Source of the DNA: a virus
Reading direction: 5' to 3' (one strand)
Virus record (IMG/VR): IMGVR_UViG_3300032282_005530
Span: 1 to 64,000 of that record
Length of the DNA stretch: 64,000 nt
Shown here: piece after piece, positions 19,201 to 28,127 of the stretch
How positions within the stretch are numbered: the stretch's first letter is position 1
How the letters are laid out: the number at the start of each line of letters is the position of its first letter
Made by a program: the position numbers and the translations under genes
The notes under the pieces: generated by a model
The model's input: only the letters and a program-made list of their open reading frames with translations
Database searches by the model: none
What the model was told of the DNA's origin: nothing

Positions 19201-20763
19201 AACACCAGAACTTAATCCGTTCGAACCGCTTTCATCTTTATATGCTGCGATTGCAAGAGTGTTTCCTACAGAATTTAAAGAAACTGTATAGCCAAAATTG
19301 TCGTCTGTATCTGTTGCTAAAGAACCGGTTAATCTTGCAGTTTCAATCCAGCCAGAACTACCAGAAGAAAATATATATGTAATTCCGGAATTATTTCCAT
19401 TTGAACCACTTTCATCTTGATATGCACCAACAGCAAGAATATCACCTACAGAATTCATTGCAATACTACGACCGCTAAAAAGTTCGCTTCCATCAATTGC
19501 AAGAGAACCAGTTATTATGGCATTTTCAGTCCATCCCGAACTTCCGGAGGTAAATATATAAACAACACCAGAACTTAATCCATTTGAACCGCTTTCATCA
19601 TTTTGAGCACCAATTGCAAGAATATTGCCAGCAGAATTTATTGCTAAACTATATCCAAAATTATCATTAGCATCCGTAGCCAAAGAGCCGGTTAATCTTG
19701 CGGCTTCAATCCACGAAGAATTATTTTTGGTAAATATATAAACAACGCCAGAACTTAACCCATTTGAACCACTTTCATCTTCGACAGAACCAACAGCAAG
19801 GATGTTTCCTAAAGAATTTAGTGCAATACTACGACCAAAATAGTCATTCGTATCTATCGCCAAAGAACCGGTTAGATATATTTGATCATTTATTTCAGTT
19901 GATTGTATTCTTTGTTTTACTAATGTATTTCTATTTACACCATGTATCGTTACTGCATTAACAGAACCACTATCTGGTAAAAGAGCATAAGTTGAACCAG
20001 AATTAAATTGTGCTGCGTGCTGAGTTAGTTGATTATAGTATGGCTGTCTTACTTTTATATTTCTTGTTGTAAGAGAATTGTTTGGTGAAAACTCTTCACC
20101 AGCTCTATCTAAAACACCTCTTGAGCTTTCTTGTTTGCCACCTGGAGCATTAAATCTTTGAACAAAAGTTGTTTTATCTTGATATTCTTTTCCTTTTGCA
20201 TCTATTCTTGTTATATCAGGGAGAGAATATATTTGTTGTGATGAAGATGAAACGAATTGAGTAGTTAATACACCATTTGCTTCAAATCCATCAGCAATTA
20301 AATTATTGTTTAAACCACGACCAACATTTTGAATAACTTGATAATTGTATTCAAAATTACCTGCGATATTTCCACTTGTTTGTATATTTTTAATATTTAT
20401 TGGTGATTTAGCAGTAAAATCTCGGGTTAATATTGCTCTTGGTCTGTTTATATCTACTACATCTGGTCCATATATTTTTATAGAATTTTGTGAAGCAGAA
20501 ATAAAATATCCTTCTGCTCTACTGTCACCATTATCAGTACTGGAATTTAAATTAATATGACGATGTTGATTGCCGCCAACATGTTGTTGAGTAAATGGAC
20601 CTTGTAACGGTGAATTTTCTAATTGACCATATTCATCACGATGATGATTGACTATATCAATGTTTTGTCCAACAGCAGCAGTTAGTTGCGCTGTATATCC
20701 TGTATTAACAGAAGAACTTACAACAGTAAACGGAAGTTTACCTCTTGTATTAATATCAGTCAT
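13201..20763 (-). CDS. Giant multi-domain virion protein (FG-GAP propeller, LamG with inserted propeller)
   Basis: The protein has 2520 residues. Residues ~1-290 are an unassigned N-terminal region. Residues ~291-705 hold seven FG-GAP/integrin-type repeats of about 59 residues, each with (D/N)xFGxSxxLNSxGxxLAVGAxxDE followed by GxVYIF and GW(I/T)E, which is enough for one closed seven-bladed propeller. Residues ~806-849 start a LamG/concanavalin-type domain (YVDLSN, FSISLWMKT), residues ~849-1112 hold five YVTN/NHL-like repeats (FKPDGTKLYVVG, then DPWDLS), and ~1114-1248 complete the LamG (GNWHLITLVTD, IIIWDKTLTEEQINELY). The C-terminal half is unassigned. Carbohydrate or receptor binding on the virion surface is the likely job. 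No signal peptide. Confidence 0.8.
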   Translation of the reverse strand: MTDINTRGKLPFTVVSSSVNTGYTAQLTAAVGQNIDIVNHHRDEYGQLENSPLQGPFTQQHVGGNQHRHINLNSSTDNGDSRAEGYFISASQNSIKIYGPDVVDINRPRAILTRDFTAKSPINIKNIQTSGNIAGNFEYNYQVIQNVGRGLNNNLIADGFEANGVLTTQFVSSSSQQIYSLPDITRIDAKGKEYQDKTTFVQRFNAPGGKQESSRGVLDRAGEEFSPNNSLTTRNIKVRQPYYNQLTQHAAQFNSGSTYALLPDSGSVNAVTIHGVNRNTLVKQRIQSTEINDQIYLTGSLAIDTNDYFGRSIALNSLGNILAVGSVEDESGSNGLSSGVVYIFTKNNSSWIEAARLTGSLATDANDNFGYSLAINSAGNILAIGAQNDESGSNGLSSGVVYIFTSGSSGWTENAIITGSLAIDGSELFSGRSIAMNSVGDILAVGAYQDESGSNGNNSGITYIFSSGSSGWIETARLTGSLATDTDDNFGYTVSLNSVGNTLAIAAYKDESGSNGLSSGVVYMFSSGSSGWIESSVLTGSYATDVDDQFGISLSLNSEGNILAVGAWADEYVPNDLFSGVVYIFSSGSSGWIETAALTGSLAHENDRFGTSVSLNSSGDILAVGARDDEVDPNASSSGVAYIFRSGSVGWTETLKITGSLAINAGDYFGFRVQLNSDASVFVVGAYQDEDAASAAGYNSGIVYVNELKQIQELNYSRHDNFWVQHSIPATDLRYKWIADSISSNQQPIEYQSFNHPYSTASFYNSNGAFTDLEFQLNSPFGDHLGISGAIDKDEVFVSTYTNTMYRDRKYLTFNGLSNTYVDLSNISSDILRKDFSISLWMKTSEYLNYDLSDSTYVGSYSYNSTDNQPEGLFFKSDGTRVYIVGNANNRIYQFDLSTPWDLTTTSSAGSFNISIQSTQPRGIYISPDGNSLYLISSFPNVAIYRYIITSWNITTAYLATFYAFNDDAGPRDLYFKPDGTKLYVVGDVNNKIYEKTLSDPWDLSSTGSATSKSITGSPNALHIGGAEGRRVIIFDKTTKSVYSYNLERPWDLTSDFNLINEYTLDVSAYEASGTGLFIRETNQEQQKLYIIGEHTDSIHEFNFNGNSPIPILQYSGSDFDHSLLLNVSPTGSSLFVSGSGITNTKKSQPFVNDGNWHLITLVTDLSSETLRIGSTKRVSTLNTVNNKIYIDAGLATEAKLYKNLNITNLFIPSKNNSPRYNYNLHDIIIWDKTLTEEQINELYRTSKSSYGMQPKKYSEHKLDNSKIPAPIHVYSSIIDKDTSQLIDEKGNKNVSIIAFTSSANITPENTGLVSYSTYFNGPYQAASWKSIRNSQHPITRKLTTENTNIISFNLNDKYDTSFRFKEPPINLNNKPLKHRIVLKNSRNPNSGLEIIHTYENNIERFSNKEIETILGLQTLNQPFQMYDVLYRNYTNFLESTDNPIQRLLGYSYNETIFPNSKFTGLKQFRKRTDYITDQPGYSIDGYDRQLGTQRAFWRDQQQNRMRTSKSYINSIGETVDSQYELPFQTPSISALELIEDTNNISYDNYISGSSISSSLIDTAFKNGAELNNKLIFTSVSWNSSSNQYLFEQHPVWSLPERYFFNSISTTSRENLNVVLKNNLSYPGVNIRDPSALAVSPKYVYEHSSIITCSMNETQNHILKSSSIDLGLNRYTEKLSGINPWYDSYEDFYEDVRLMSNDYLGSYSVIPEFNISNKIPSLIKENNGNERKINLDNFVNNIEFSLRDQIQDQNRELTKLDNITFKIKAVKKLLPYNGFYPQDYSIKLVNYLKDSYLDTDSVKGGFLLQTGSNIIDGLFYHTSSDGYLQKFSKESAFLEPLYSPGIFYNLIKSGIAVDWAVYTGSLPINNYFTNLNQKPSYRIPFETILDVFRGLPVSSSEKGEENRIMKSREINLESDAADFGKSAGNKYKFQSFFELENNSNSIYSLAINNFLAETINFFLKESKLTAFFSRPETEFLTLDASKTYYMNVVLRNKSITMADSYSSSLDDNYGKMKGMYFGPAFWSGSNTDLTSINNNLSMHKVLEDPAYAAYTPPYFYGNAIATISFKPYDGSRKYTLDEILPNLTMTFSNTGLINSSKYPSGSLYNEVAMPLSSSVELMGTKQFRIQTVDLRSASTLSNNFLGGFLSQQGSGFSNGTATNAGNPLQWVISTKMETPILDFSDSTYVSATDVLSASAADLELKEISSSHIIPTGSGFGIGMWSGYGKIPTNKGIYLELAETYPERIKSLTVSSKTGSLLQACGFNKSVLSRRIGEIADTKEISEALVIIPYSEKSVPEQRIVYYRGEDPQTLFANGTTLIENHNFFKIDENMFTIQRDNILQGKPAVDLRYYLDTDGSIIDTSISRMIKLMNKYVIPPNLNFILYNDIKPFVMYITEFKSVLEQKDLSNIWQGVMPKIATRAEREEQIITHKNSLFDFFHGQGLPSNIKFLMFKVKRRAEIDYFKMTANSKDDSLFPEIVTGKTVAPYSFNWPYDYFSLVETAKVDVELEYVSGSINT
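18650..19890 (-). repeat. Seven ~180-bp tandem repeats encoding FG-GAP blades
   Basis: The phrase encoding GSLAxDxxDxFGxSxxLNS...VYIFSSGSSGWIE recurs seven times in direct order. Units are clearly similar at DNA level (for example repeated blocks reading on the plus strand like ccagaactgccagaagaaaa), so they could recombine or expand. Seven is the blade number of integrin-type propellers. Confidence 0.85.
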
Positions 20764-20777
20764 TATTTACTCCCAAT

Positions 20778-23700
20778 TCATTCGTCGGAACAATCTTTTT
20801 TCTCAATAACTTTAAGTACATCAATCTCTAAATATCCACCCGAACCAATTTTTGTTGCAGGTTTTACAACATCCATGTTAATAGGATTTTTATTTACATA
20901 TATTTGTATATCTGTACCAAAATCTGCAACTCTTGTAAACTTCTTTTTATATTCAGAAGATAGTGCTTGAAATATTCCATTTAATTCACTGCTTCTTTCT
21001 TTTCTTTCTTTCCACCACAAACAATTATTTCTTTCGTTTAATGGTATAGGAGCGTGTCCGTGTTGCCAATCATATTTTAATTCACCTATAGTTTTAACAA
21101 CTGCTATTGGTAAATCTGCTCCAAATTCTATTGAGGGCAGTTTCCACATGTATTTATTTCTTTCTAAAACATGACTTTCAACAACATCACTTATTTCATC
21201 AGAGAAATCCGCCGATGCTGGTATTAGTTGATATACCATTTTATTGATTGCATTATCGATCCATTTAAAATAATCTACATATTTTTCTAAATCTGGTTTA
21301 TTTGAAACTTTTTCGAAAAACATTTCTCTTAGCTTGATTAATTCTCTATACTCTCTCTCAAATTGATATTGGGGTTTTCCTATTAAATTATTAAATTCTG
21401 TTATAGTTCCAAAAAATCTAATCATTTCTTCTGAAATTGTTTGATACATACTCTTTTCCAGAGCAAAATAATAATTTAAAGGTCTTGTATCTTTTGTAAA
21501 AATTTCAACATCTTCTCTGATTATGTTTATAAGATCTGTATCTGATATATTTTCTGGCAATCTATGCTTGGCAATAGAAACGTATCCGTTTTCGACCATG
21601 TCGATATTGTTTCTAAAAAAGAAATCTCCTACACCGGTATTTAAATTATTAACTACATCTCCGATAATATCATAATTATTTTCTAAAGAACCGCTCGATA
21701 TATCCATGATGAAAAATTTACCATCATATGTATTCGAAGGTCCGGTTCCACTTCCATTATCAGAACCTGTAACAAGAGAGAAGTCCCAATTTAATGCAAG
21801 AGTTTTAATTTGCGGTATTTCTAAACTTGAACTAATAGGTAATGTTTCTAAATTGTTATATGGTCTATCTTGTCCATAATTTTTTGGATCTTTTGCATGT
21901 TGTATTAATATTTCATCATCCAAATATGAACACCAGTATCTAATATTTGATAGTTTTATATCACTATTATGCAATATAGAGCCGGTAAAATTTTCTCTAT
22001 GACAACCAGCATATATTCTTTTTGCTGCAGCAAAATGTTGTTCTGCAATATTTTGCGGAACAGATGCAGTTAAGCGTATTTCTAAATCAACAATATCCTG
22101 CGTTGTATTGAGAGCATAAAATTCAAATACATAATCTCCTACAGTACCACTATTAATTTTTAAAGAATTAGGATATTTTTCATGTTTTATTTTTGCATTT
22201 AAATTCCATTTTTCATTATTATACAAATCTTTTATTAAACTTGAAGTAAGTTGAAATCCCATATACGAAGAAGACACTAAAAAGTATCCATCAGACGATA
22301 AAATATCTGGTCTTACAATATAAACTTCTAAATTTGCCTCATCGGAACCATTCCATGTTGTATCTCCTGGCGAGAATGTATTTGCAGAATGCATACCAAA
22401 AACTGAAGATGTTAAAAAATATGTATCAAAAAATATTTTTTGTGATTGTTTAAACTTTTGTGGAATAACAATTTCCGCTTCAAAAGTAGAACCATGATAG
22501 GATAAATTAGAATTTCCAGGTATATAAGAAATAGATTGCGGGTATAGACTTGAAGTCATCTGATAGATTGTTCCTTGAAATCTATCTGGATCATTGAAAC
22601 TTATAAATTTTTTCTTATAATATGTATTTATAAATCTATCATCAAATGTATAAGTGGCATCATTTGAATATATATTCAACTTTACTAATTCTTCATCGAC
22701 ACCAAAGCATCTCAATAAATTTCTTATTGATTTTTCAGTACCCTTTGATTTATTTATATAAGCCAAATTATTATATATGTTTTGGTATATATGATTTTTT
22801 ACATTAAAAAGCCTATCTTCATATAGAATATCTTCTGTTCTATTTCCTAAGTTTTCTAATATAGAAGAATTTGTAAATATATCTTGAGTAACAAAACCCA
22901 TAGATTCTAATAGTTTCATTCCATATGGGAATGCTCTTCCGTTTGAATATTTAACCTCTTTTAAAGATGGTAAGTGCTTAATTTTAATAAAAAGATCATC
23001 AAAATATGAACCAATTATTTGTGTTAATTCATAAAGTTTATTACTTTCATTTATTTGATCTTCTTCAACTATCCAAGATGGAATAGTATAATAAATCATA
23101 GAGTTATTATTATTGTCATGAAGATTTCCAAGTTCTTCTTTTTCTTGTAACAATGATTGAACACTTGGGTGTGTTAAATATATAACTGGATCTTGAAATT
23201 CAGTTTTTGATGCACCAGAATCAACAATTGCAGAACCGGTATTCCTTGAACCAAGTGCATATCCTGTCCAAGAACCGTTTGAAAATCTACCTGAATAATC
23301 TAAAATCTTTGTATCGTATCTTGTATCGATTGAAGATGAATTGTAAATTCCTTCATTAAATTTAAAATATACTCCTAAATTAGTATTTGAAATATCTGTA
23401 TTGGCTCCTCCATTAATTTGAGTAAACCAATATCTTGAAATATCTTTTTCACTTCTTTTTGTTTTCCAGTATCTAAATTCATCTAAAGAACCCGATAATT
23501 TTCCATAACCTAAAGCAGCGTTTCCACCGCTTACTTGAGTTCCAAGAGAACCAATCCAACCAAGCATTGCTCCATATACTCTTCCTATTGAAGAGCCAGT
23601 AACAATAGTATCATTTAAATCGCCATTCTTAAATAATCTAAATTGTATATTACTTCCAGTATTTACAGCGGTAATAGAATAAAAATTCCAATTTCCATCT

Positions 23701-24464
23701 GATAAATCTAGATTTTGTCCTATAGATATATTGTTATTAAAATTTGAACCGGAGGACATTTCTAAGAAAAATTTATTTTCTTCTCCAGAAACTCCAGGAT
23801 GTATTTCTACTCTAAATCTTCCATAATCAGAGCCAAAACTCGCTGTATTCCAAAGATCAAAAATAACTTGTTTATTGCTTCCGCTTAAATTATCTTTTTT
23901 CAGCCAAAATTCTATAGTCGTACCAAGATTACCATCCAACAATAAATTACTTTCTCTATTTTCTTGTGCATCTAAAATATTTGATGTACCAAATAAAGGT
24001 TGTAATTTAAATTGATCTAAATTTTCTGCGGTATTTGGACCACCTTTGACAAGTATATATTCCTTATCAATTGGATTTGAATATCCATCAGAAGAAACTG
24101 ATGAAGAAAGACCATATGAATATCCAAGATTTATGTAACCATTTTGTCTCGGATATTCATTTTCGAAAATATAATTTTGAATATCTGATGCTTCTTTGGT
24201 CCATTTAAGTTTTTCACTTGCACTTCCATCATATGGATATTTTTTACATATTGTTTCTATTGCATCTGTATAATATTTTTTTGCTGAACCGAAAAAAGCA
24301 AAATTTTTAGGATCACTATAATCTATGTCTGGTTTTATTAATTTTCTTTCTTCTAGCTCTTGTATAATATATTCTGCAGATTCAACATCACGAGAAGCAT
24401 CTTCTAAATTAGTTGAAACAAGTATTTTACTTGATTTTTTACCAAACAGATTTATCAAAGACAT
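20778..24464 (-). CDS. Large baseplate-type protein with LamG domain
   Basis: The protein has 1228 residues. Residues ~1-115 form a helical N-terminal domain containing KKYPYDGSASEKLKW and ENEYPRQNGYINLG. Residues ~175-350 are a LamG/concanavalin-like domain (TTIEFWLKK, DGNWNFYSI, SLDEFRYWKTKRSEKDI). Residues ~480-610 (LYELTQIIGSYFDDLF, then LESMGF, then INKSKGTEKSIRNLLRCFG) resemble the tail-protein-I type region of baseplate proteins. The gene sits directly downstream of the DNRLRE-like and gp6-like genes. It probably bridges the baseplate to fibres; carbohydrate binding through LamG is inferred. Confidence 0.7.
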   Translation of the reverse strand: MSLINLFGKKSSKILVSTNLEDASRDVESAEYIIQELEERKLIKPDIDYSDPKNFAFFGSAKKYYTDAIETICKKYPYDGSASEKLKWTKEASDIQNYIFENEYPRQNGYINLGYSYGLSSSVSSDGYSNPIDKEYILVKGGPNTAENLDQFKLQPLFGTSNILDAQENRESNLLLDGNLGTTIEFWLKKDNLSGSNKQVIFDLWNTASFGSDYGRFRVEIHPGVSGEENKFFLEMSSGSNFNNNISIGQNLDLSDGNWNFYSITAVNTGSNIQFRLFKNGDLNDTIVTGSSIGRVYGAMLGWIGSLGTQVSGGNAALGYGKLSGSLDEFRYWKTKRSEKDISRYWFTQINGGANTDISNTNLGVYFKFNEGIYNSSSIDTRYDTKILDYSGRFSNGSWTGYALGSRNTGSAIVDSGASKTEFQDPVIYLTHPSVQSLLQEKEELGNLHDNNNNSMIYYTIPSWIVEEDQINESNKLYELTQIIGSYFDDLFIKIKHLPSLKEVKYSNGRAFPYGMKLLESMGFVTQDIFTNSSILENLGNRTEDILYEDRLFNVKNHIYQNIYNNLAYINKSKGTEKSIRNLLRCFGVDEELVKLNIYSNDATYTFDDRFINTYYKKKFISFNDPDRFQGTIYQMTSSLYPQSISYIPGNSNLSYHGSTFEAEIVIPQKFKQSQKIFFDTYFLTSSVFGMHSANTFSPGDTTWNGSDEANLEVYIVRPDILSSDGYFLVSSSYMGFQLTSSLIKDLYNNEKWNLNAKIKHEKYPNSLKINSGTVGDYVFEFYALNTTQDIVDLEIRLTASVPQNIAEQHFAAAKRIYAGCHRENFTGSILHNSDIKLSNIRYWCSYLDDEILIQHAKDPKNYGQDRPYNNLETLPISSSLEIPQIKTLALNWDFSLVTGSDNGSGTGPSNTYDGKFFIMDISSGSLENNYDIIGDVVNNLNTGVGDFFFRNNIDMVENGYVSIAKHRLPENISDTDLINIIREDVEIFTKDTRPLNYYFALEKSMYQTISEEMIRFFGTITEFNNLIGKPQYQFEREYRELIKLREMFFEKVSNKPDLEKYVDYFKWIDNAINKMVYQLIPASADFSDEISDVVESHVLERNKYMWKLPSIEFGADLPIAVVKTIGELKYDWQHGHAPIPLNERNNCLWWKERKERSSELNGIFQALSSEYKKKFTRVADFGTDIQIYVNKNPINMDVVKPATKIGSGGYLEIDVLKVIEKKDCSDE

Positions 24465-25891
24465 TATTTATGCACCCTAAATTTAAATGTATCTTTTAGT
24501 TCATAAAACTCACCATTATATTCGAAACCAAAAAATAATTTATAAGAATATTCTGGTTCCAATAAATTCATATCAAAATCAAAATAATTACCAATATTAT
24601 CATACGATGTTAGAGTATGTTTAAAGCTTCCTGTTCCGTAAGGAATTACTTCATATCCATCTGCTATTCTTATAATTTTATAATATAAATTTTCTATAAT
24701 TGTAGTATCCGGTTCATAATATGCTACATGATATAAATTTGAATCCCAATTTCTATTTTTTATTTCTACTCTCAATCTAACATTATCACTGTTTCTATAA
24801 TTTTGTTTTAATTGAGGCATAGACAATATGTATTCTGGTATTGAAAAATCATCTGAAGCATCTTGAGTTTTTGTATATATAAGAGAACCTGTGTGAAGTT
24901 CGGTTCCTCCTAAAGTTCTCCATACATCATATAAATACGAATAACTACCACTTATACCTATAGAAGCAGTATAAACACCAGTTGTATAATATCCTCCAGT
25001 TACAGTTGTCGTAGATCCATTTAATAAAGCCAAAGGTAATCCTGATGGACCATCGTCAACAGTTCCACTATACATACTTACCAATAAAGTTCCTGTACCT
25101 ACAGTGGGAATATTTTTTAATTGCCCTCTAATATTATTGTACAAAAATAGAGTATTTAAATTATCTTGTGCTGAGACAAGCTCGCTACTCATATAGAAAC
25201 TGTTTCTTTTATCTTTTATAGATGAATTACTTCTTACTTCAATCCAGGGTCTTTTATAAAAAAACTGACTTCTTCTTGCGAAGAATTTTTTCGTGTAATA
25301 AGATTGATTGTCGTTTTCTAAAGAAGAACTAAGACAAATTAAAAATCCATTATTTGTTATTTCTGAATTTATCCATTTTTCTACAATATTAGTAACATCT
25401 ACTTCTAAATCGTCAGTCGATAATTGAATTGTCGATATTGTTTCTTCGTTTTGTAGATAATCTCCACCTTCAATTGTCCAACCTTGAGTAGAAGATGCAC
25501 TTATCCAATTTGCTGGGCCAATATCTAAATATTGTTCCATATCAAGACCGTAACCTTCTGTCCAAGAACGAGATAATGGAAAAACACTAACAGTTATATT
25601 TTCCGGTGTTTCTTGTGAGTGAGAAGCGTTACTTAATTTTAAAATAAATTGACAACTTCCACTATCCGCAATAACTTTATTATTTCTATCGCTAAGAATA
25701 TTTGATATTGGAAACTGTACTAAAATTCTTGATTTTTCAGAAGATGTTTCACTTACTTGAGCATATATGGAAAATATTTCTAATATGTCAGAAGCACCCA
25801 TATTTGATTTAGTTGCCCTTGTAATATTATCATTTTTATAAGCATTTGTAATAGTTGTATCTTTTTCTGCTACATATCTTTTTATTGTCAT
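24464..25891 (-). CDS. DNRLRE-like beta-sandwich virion protein
   Basis: The protein has 475 residues. Residues ~1-220 match the layout of DNRLRE-type domains: an opening RYVAEKDTTITNAY, a central KSRILVQFPISNI, then a Trp-rich SWTEGYG segment, and DVTNIVEKWINSEITNNGFLI. The C-terminal half looks like further beta modules ending in FEYNGEFYELKDTFKFRVHK. Its start codon overlaps the stop of the gp6-like gene, and its stop overlaps the start of the next gene (TAATG), so the three are coupled. Probable fibre or baseplate decoration; domain call from motif memory. Confidence 0.7.
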   Translation of the reverse strand: MTIKRYVAEKDTTITNAYKNDNITRATKSNMGASDILEIFSIYAQVSETSSEKSRILVQFPISNILSDRNNKVIADSGSCQFILKLSNASHSQETPENITVSVFPLSRSWTEGYGLDMEQYLDIGPANWISASSTQGWTIEGGDYLQNEETISTIQLSTDDLEVDVTNIVEKWINSEITNNGFLICLSSSLENDNQSYYTKKFFARRSQFFYKRPWIEVRSNSSIKDKRNSFYMSSELVSAQDNLNTLFLYNNIRGQLKNIPTVGTGTLLVSMYSGTVDDGPSGLPLALLNGSTTTVTGGYYTTGVYTASIGISGSYSYLYDVWRTLGGTELHTGSLIYTKTQDASDDFSIPEYILSMPQLKQNYRNSDNVRLRVEIKNRNWDSNLYHVAYYEPDTTIIENLYYKIIRIADGYEVIPYGTGSFKHTLTSYDNIGNYFDFDMNLLEPEYSYKLFFGFEYNGEFYELKDTFKFRVHK

Positions 25892-27690
25892 CAGCTTATT
25901 TCTCCAACTATGTCAGAATTTGGAAACTTCACTTCAAAAATAACATTGTTTGGAGCCTCTATATATCTGCCATCTGGTGACATAAAACTTTCAACATCAA
26001 ACAAAGTATCAGAATAGTCAGCGCCTCTCTTTTGAGAAACCTTAACCCACTTTACATCATTTACGCCAGTAACATTTTTAAGAGCAGTATATATATCGCT
26101 TATAAAAAATGATTCTCCAATATGCATCTTTACAGAATATAAAGTTGATAAAGCACTTATACAACTTCTTAATACATCAACGTTGTCTGCTTCTATATCT
26201 GATACGATTTTAAAGTTAATTTCTAAATTAACTATTTTTGCATCTATTACATCTATTGTATCATTTATCATTCTATTTTTATTAAGCCAAGTTTTTATAT
26301 TTTGTTTTATGGATTCATTGCAAACTTCCAAAGTTCTGTTTTGATTTTCACTAATAACATAAATGTTTAAATTTCTTTTAAACGAATCATTATCTCTTAG
26401 TATTCTTGCTCTTTTTATATTTCCATATTCTGGGGGCATATTATAAATTAATGCTTCATAATCTTTTTCTGTAACTGCTCTATTTTGAGAGCCGAATGTA
26501 TTATAAACTCTAAATTTTAATTCTTCAGAAGTCATATTTGGTATATCACCAACTATTGGTTCTTCATTGTTTACCTCTATAGATGATCTAACTAAATCGA
26601 TTTTTTGTTGTTGAAGAGATCTCGTGTCTCCAAAATCAAAAATAGGATCATTCACATTTTTAAGAGTTCCGGCGCCGGCATTAACATTATTAGATGTATT
26701 TGCGCGCGCTATTATTTGCAGAATAGTATTTGAAGGAACAACACCTAGTTTATCTGATTTTATTAAATTGTTTGGATCAAATTCCTTGTCTGATATATAA
26801 TTTTTACCATAATATTCTAAAGTAACAGATGCTGGGTCTACCAGATCTTGATTATAGGTTTCTGCAGACGAATCGCCAGTTCCGAATTGTAAATATGTAC
26901 CTTCTCTATCTCGCAAAACAACAAATCTTCTCGGAACCGTGAAGGGTTTTAAGATATTTTTAACTTGATTATTTGTAGTATTATCTCTGTTTAATACTGG
27001 TTTATATACTATATCTTGACTTAAATAATCAACTTCATAATATTCATTTCCATCACCATCTTTGACAGATATGATTTCAGTTAAAAAATCAATTTCAACT
27101 GGTATTTTTAAAAATCTTTGATACTGACCGACAGTATAGAATGTCTGAGCTAAATAACCAGATTGAACTCTTCCATAAGCTTTAATTGCATATGTTTCTG
27201 GTAAACCGGTTTGTTCATTGACGGTTCCAACTACTACCTCATTATCTTGTCTGTTAAAAAATACATCTTCTACTAGTGTAAATGCTTCTCCAAATACTGT
27301 TGAAAATATACTATTTTTTCTTAAAACTGGAATATAATCCGGATCTGGTCTATCGCCTGTCACATAAGCTGGGACTAATATGAAAAAACTTGCAATACCA
27401 TGTGAAGAAGGATTTTCAGAATATTTAAAACCAAATGGTTTTGATAATTTTAATATATTATCAAACTCTGTGGCAGTATCTAAAAAACTCTCATTTGCGT
27501 TATAATCTACATAAAAAGATAAATTATCGCCAATATATGAAACAGTATCTAGCATTAAACTACCAAAACCAACTTCACTAAAATCTTTATATGTTTCTGG
27601 ATAGTATTTTTTGGCATGCTCTACTAAAGCATTTTTAATTGCTTGATAATCTCTTGCTAAATAATCGATTGGTATATTCTTTTTTGGCAT
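25891..27690 (-). CDS. gp6: Baseplate wedge protein, T4 gp6 / phage gpJ family
   Basis: The protein has 599 residues. The N-terminus (IDYLARDYQAIKNALVEHA, then YPETYKDFSEVGFGSLMLD, then YIGDNLSFYVDYNANESFL) is diagnostic of the gp6/baseplate_J-like family. Later it has the usual VTEKDYEALI block near residue 410, then RILRDND, and a C-terminal region ending in a VKWVKVSQKRG segment. In T4, gp6 forms the inner ring of the contractile baseplate. Placed next to the gp25-like gene, as in many myoviruses. It supports a contractile tail. Confidence 0.9.
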   Translation of the reverse strand: MPKKNIPIDYLARDYQAIKNALVEHAKKYYPETYKDFSEVGFGSLMLDTVSYIGDNLSFYVDYNANESFLDTATEFDNILKLSKPFGFKYSENPSSHGIASFFILVPAYVTGDRPDPDYIPVLRKNSIFSTVFGEAFTLVEDVFFNRQDNEVVVGTVNEQTGLPETYAIKAYGRVQSGYLAQTFYTVGQYQRFLKIPVEIDFLTEIISVKDGDGNEYYEVDYLSQDIVYKPVLNRDNTTNNQVKNILKPFTVPRRFVVLRDREGTYLQFGTGDSSAETYNQDLVDPASVTLEYYGKNYISDKEFDPNNLIKSDKLGVVPSNTILQIIARANTSNNVNAGAGTLKNVNDPIFDFGDTRSLQQQKIDLVRSSIEVNNEEPIVGDIPNMTSEELKFRVYNTFGSQNRAVTEKDYEALIYNMPPEYGNIKRARILRDNDSFKRNLNIYVISENQNRTLEVCNESIKQNIKTWLNKNRMINDTIDVIDAKIVNLEINFKIVSDIEADNVDVLRSCISALSTLYSVKMHIGESFFISDIYTALKNVTGVNDVKWVKVSQKRGADYSDTLFDVESFMSPDGRYIEAPNNVIFEVKFPNSDIVGEIS

Positions 27691-27705
27691 TTATAAAACC
27701 TCAAT

Positions 27706-27713
27706 TATAAATA
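27706..27713 (-). promoter_or_regulatory. Candidate TATTTATA element before gp6-like gene
   Basis: Minus-strand text ATATTTATAATTGAGG precedes the gp6-like start. It is the third intergenic copy of this octamer placed a few bases upstream of a Shine-Dalgarno sequence. Promoter role is inferred. Confidence 0.25.
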
Positions 27714-27718
27714 TATTC

Positions 27719-28108
27719 TCAACTGATTATTAGTTGTCCGTCAGACTGTATTGTTATATTTTCACTAGTACCCAAAGGTGTTATAAAAATACCTATATTT
27801 ACAGACAAAAGATTTCCTTCTTGATTTAAGGAGCCATAACTTATATTCGTTAATTCAATATATGGTGCATATCTTGCTATTTGGGTTCTTAGTCTTGATT
27901 CAAAATTTATAATAAGTGTAGAGCTATAATTTTCAAATAGAATTCTTTTCAATCCAACCCCAAAATTACTATCCATTATTCTTTCGCCAGGATTTGTTAA
28001 TAATAACATTAAAAAATTTTGCCTAACCAGACTTTTTAAATCGCTGATCATATTGTAGCCTTGCTGACTACCGAGTTTTAGAGGTAATTTAGGACCAAAT
28101 GCCGACAT
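27719..28108 (-). CDS. gp25: Baseplate wedge protein, gp25/GPW family
   Basis: This 129-residue protein has the typical length of the family. The segment QNFLMLLLTNPGERIMDSNFG followed by VGLKRILFE is the family hallmark (LL.T.pGERv..p.fG.gl...lFe). In contractile tails gp25-like proteins link the baseplate wedge to the first sheath ring. It is followed closely by the gp6-like gene, which is the conserved myovirus order. Despite the historical name gp25-lysozyme, no catalytic activity should be inferred. Confidence 0.92.
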   Translation of the reverse strand: MSAFGPKLPLKLGSQQGYNMISDLKSLVRQNFLMLLLTNPGERIMDSNFGVGLKRILFENYSSTLIINFESRLRTQIARYAPYIELTNISYGSLNQEGNLLSVNIGIFITPLGTSENITIQSDGQLIIS

Positions 28109-28127
28109 TTTTATTCACCTTAATTAA

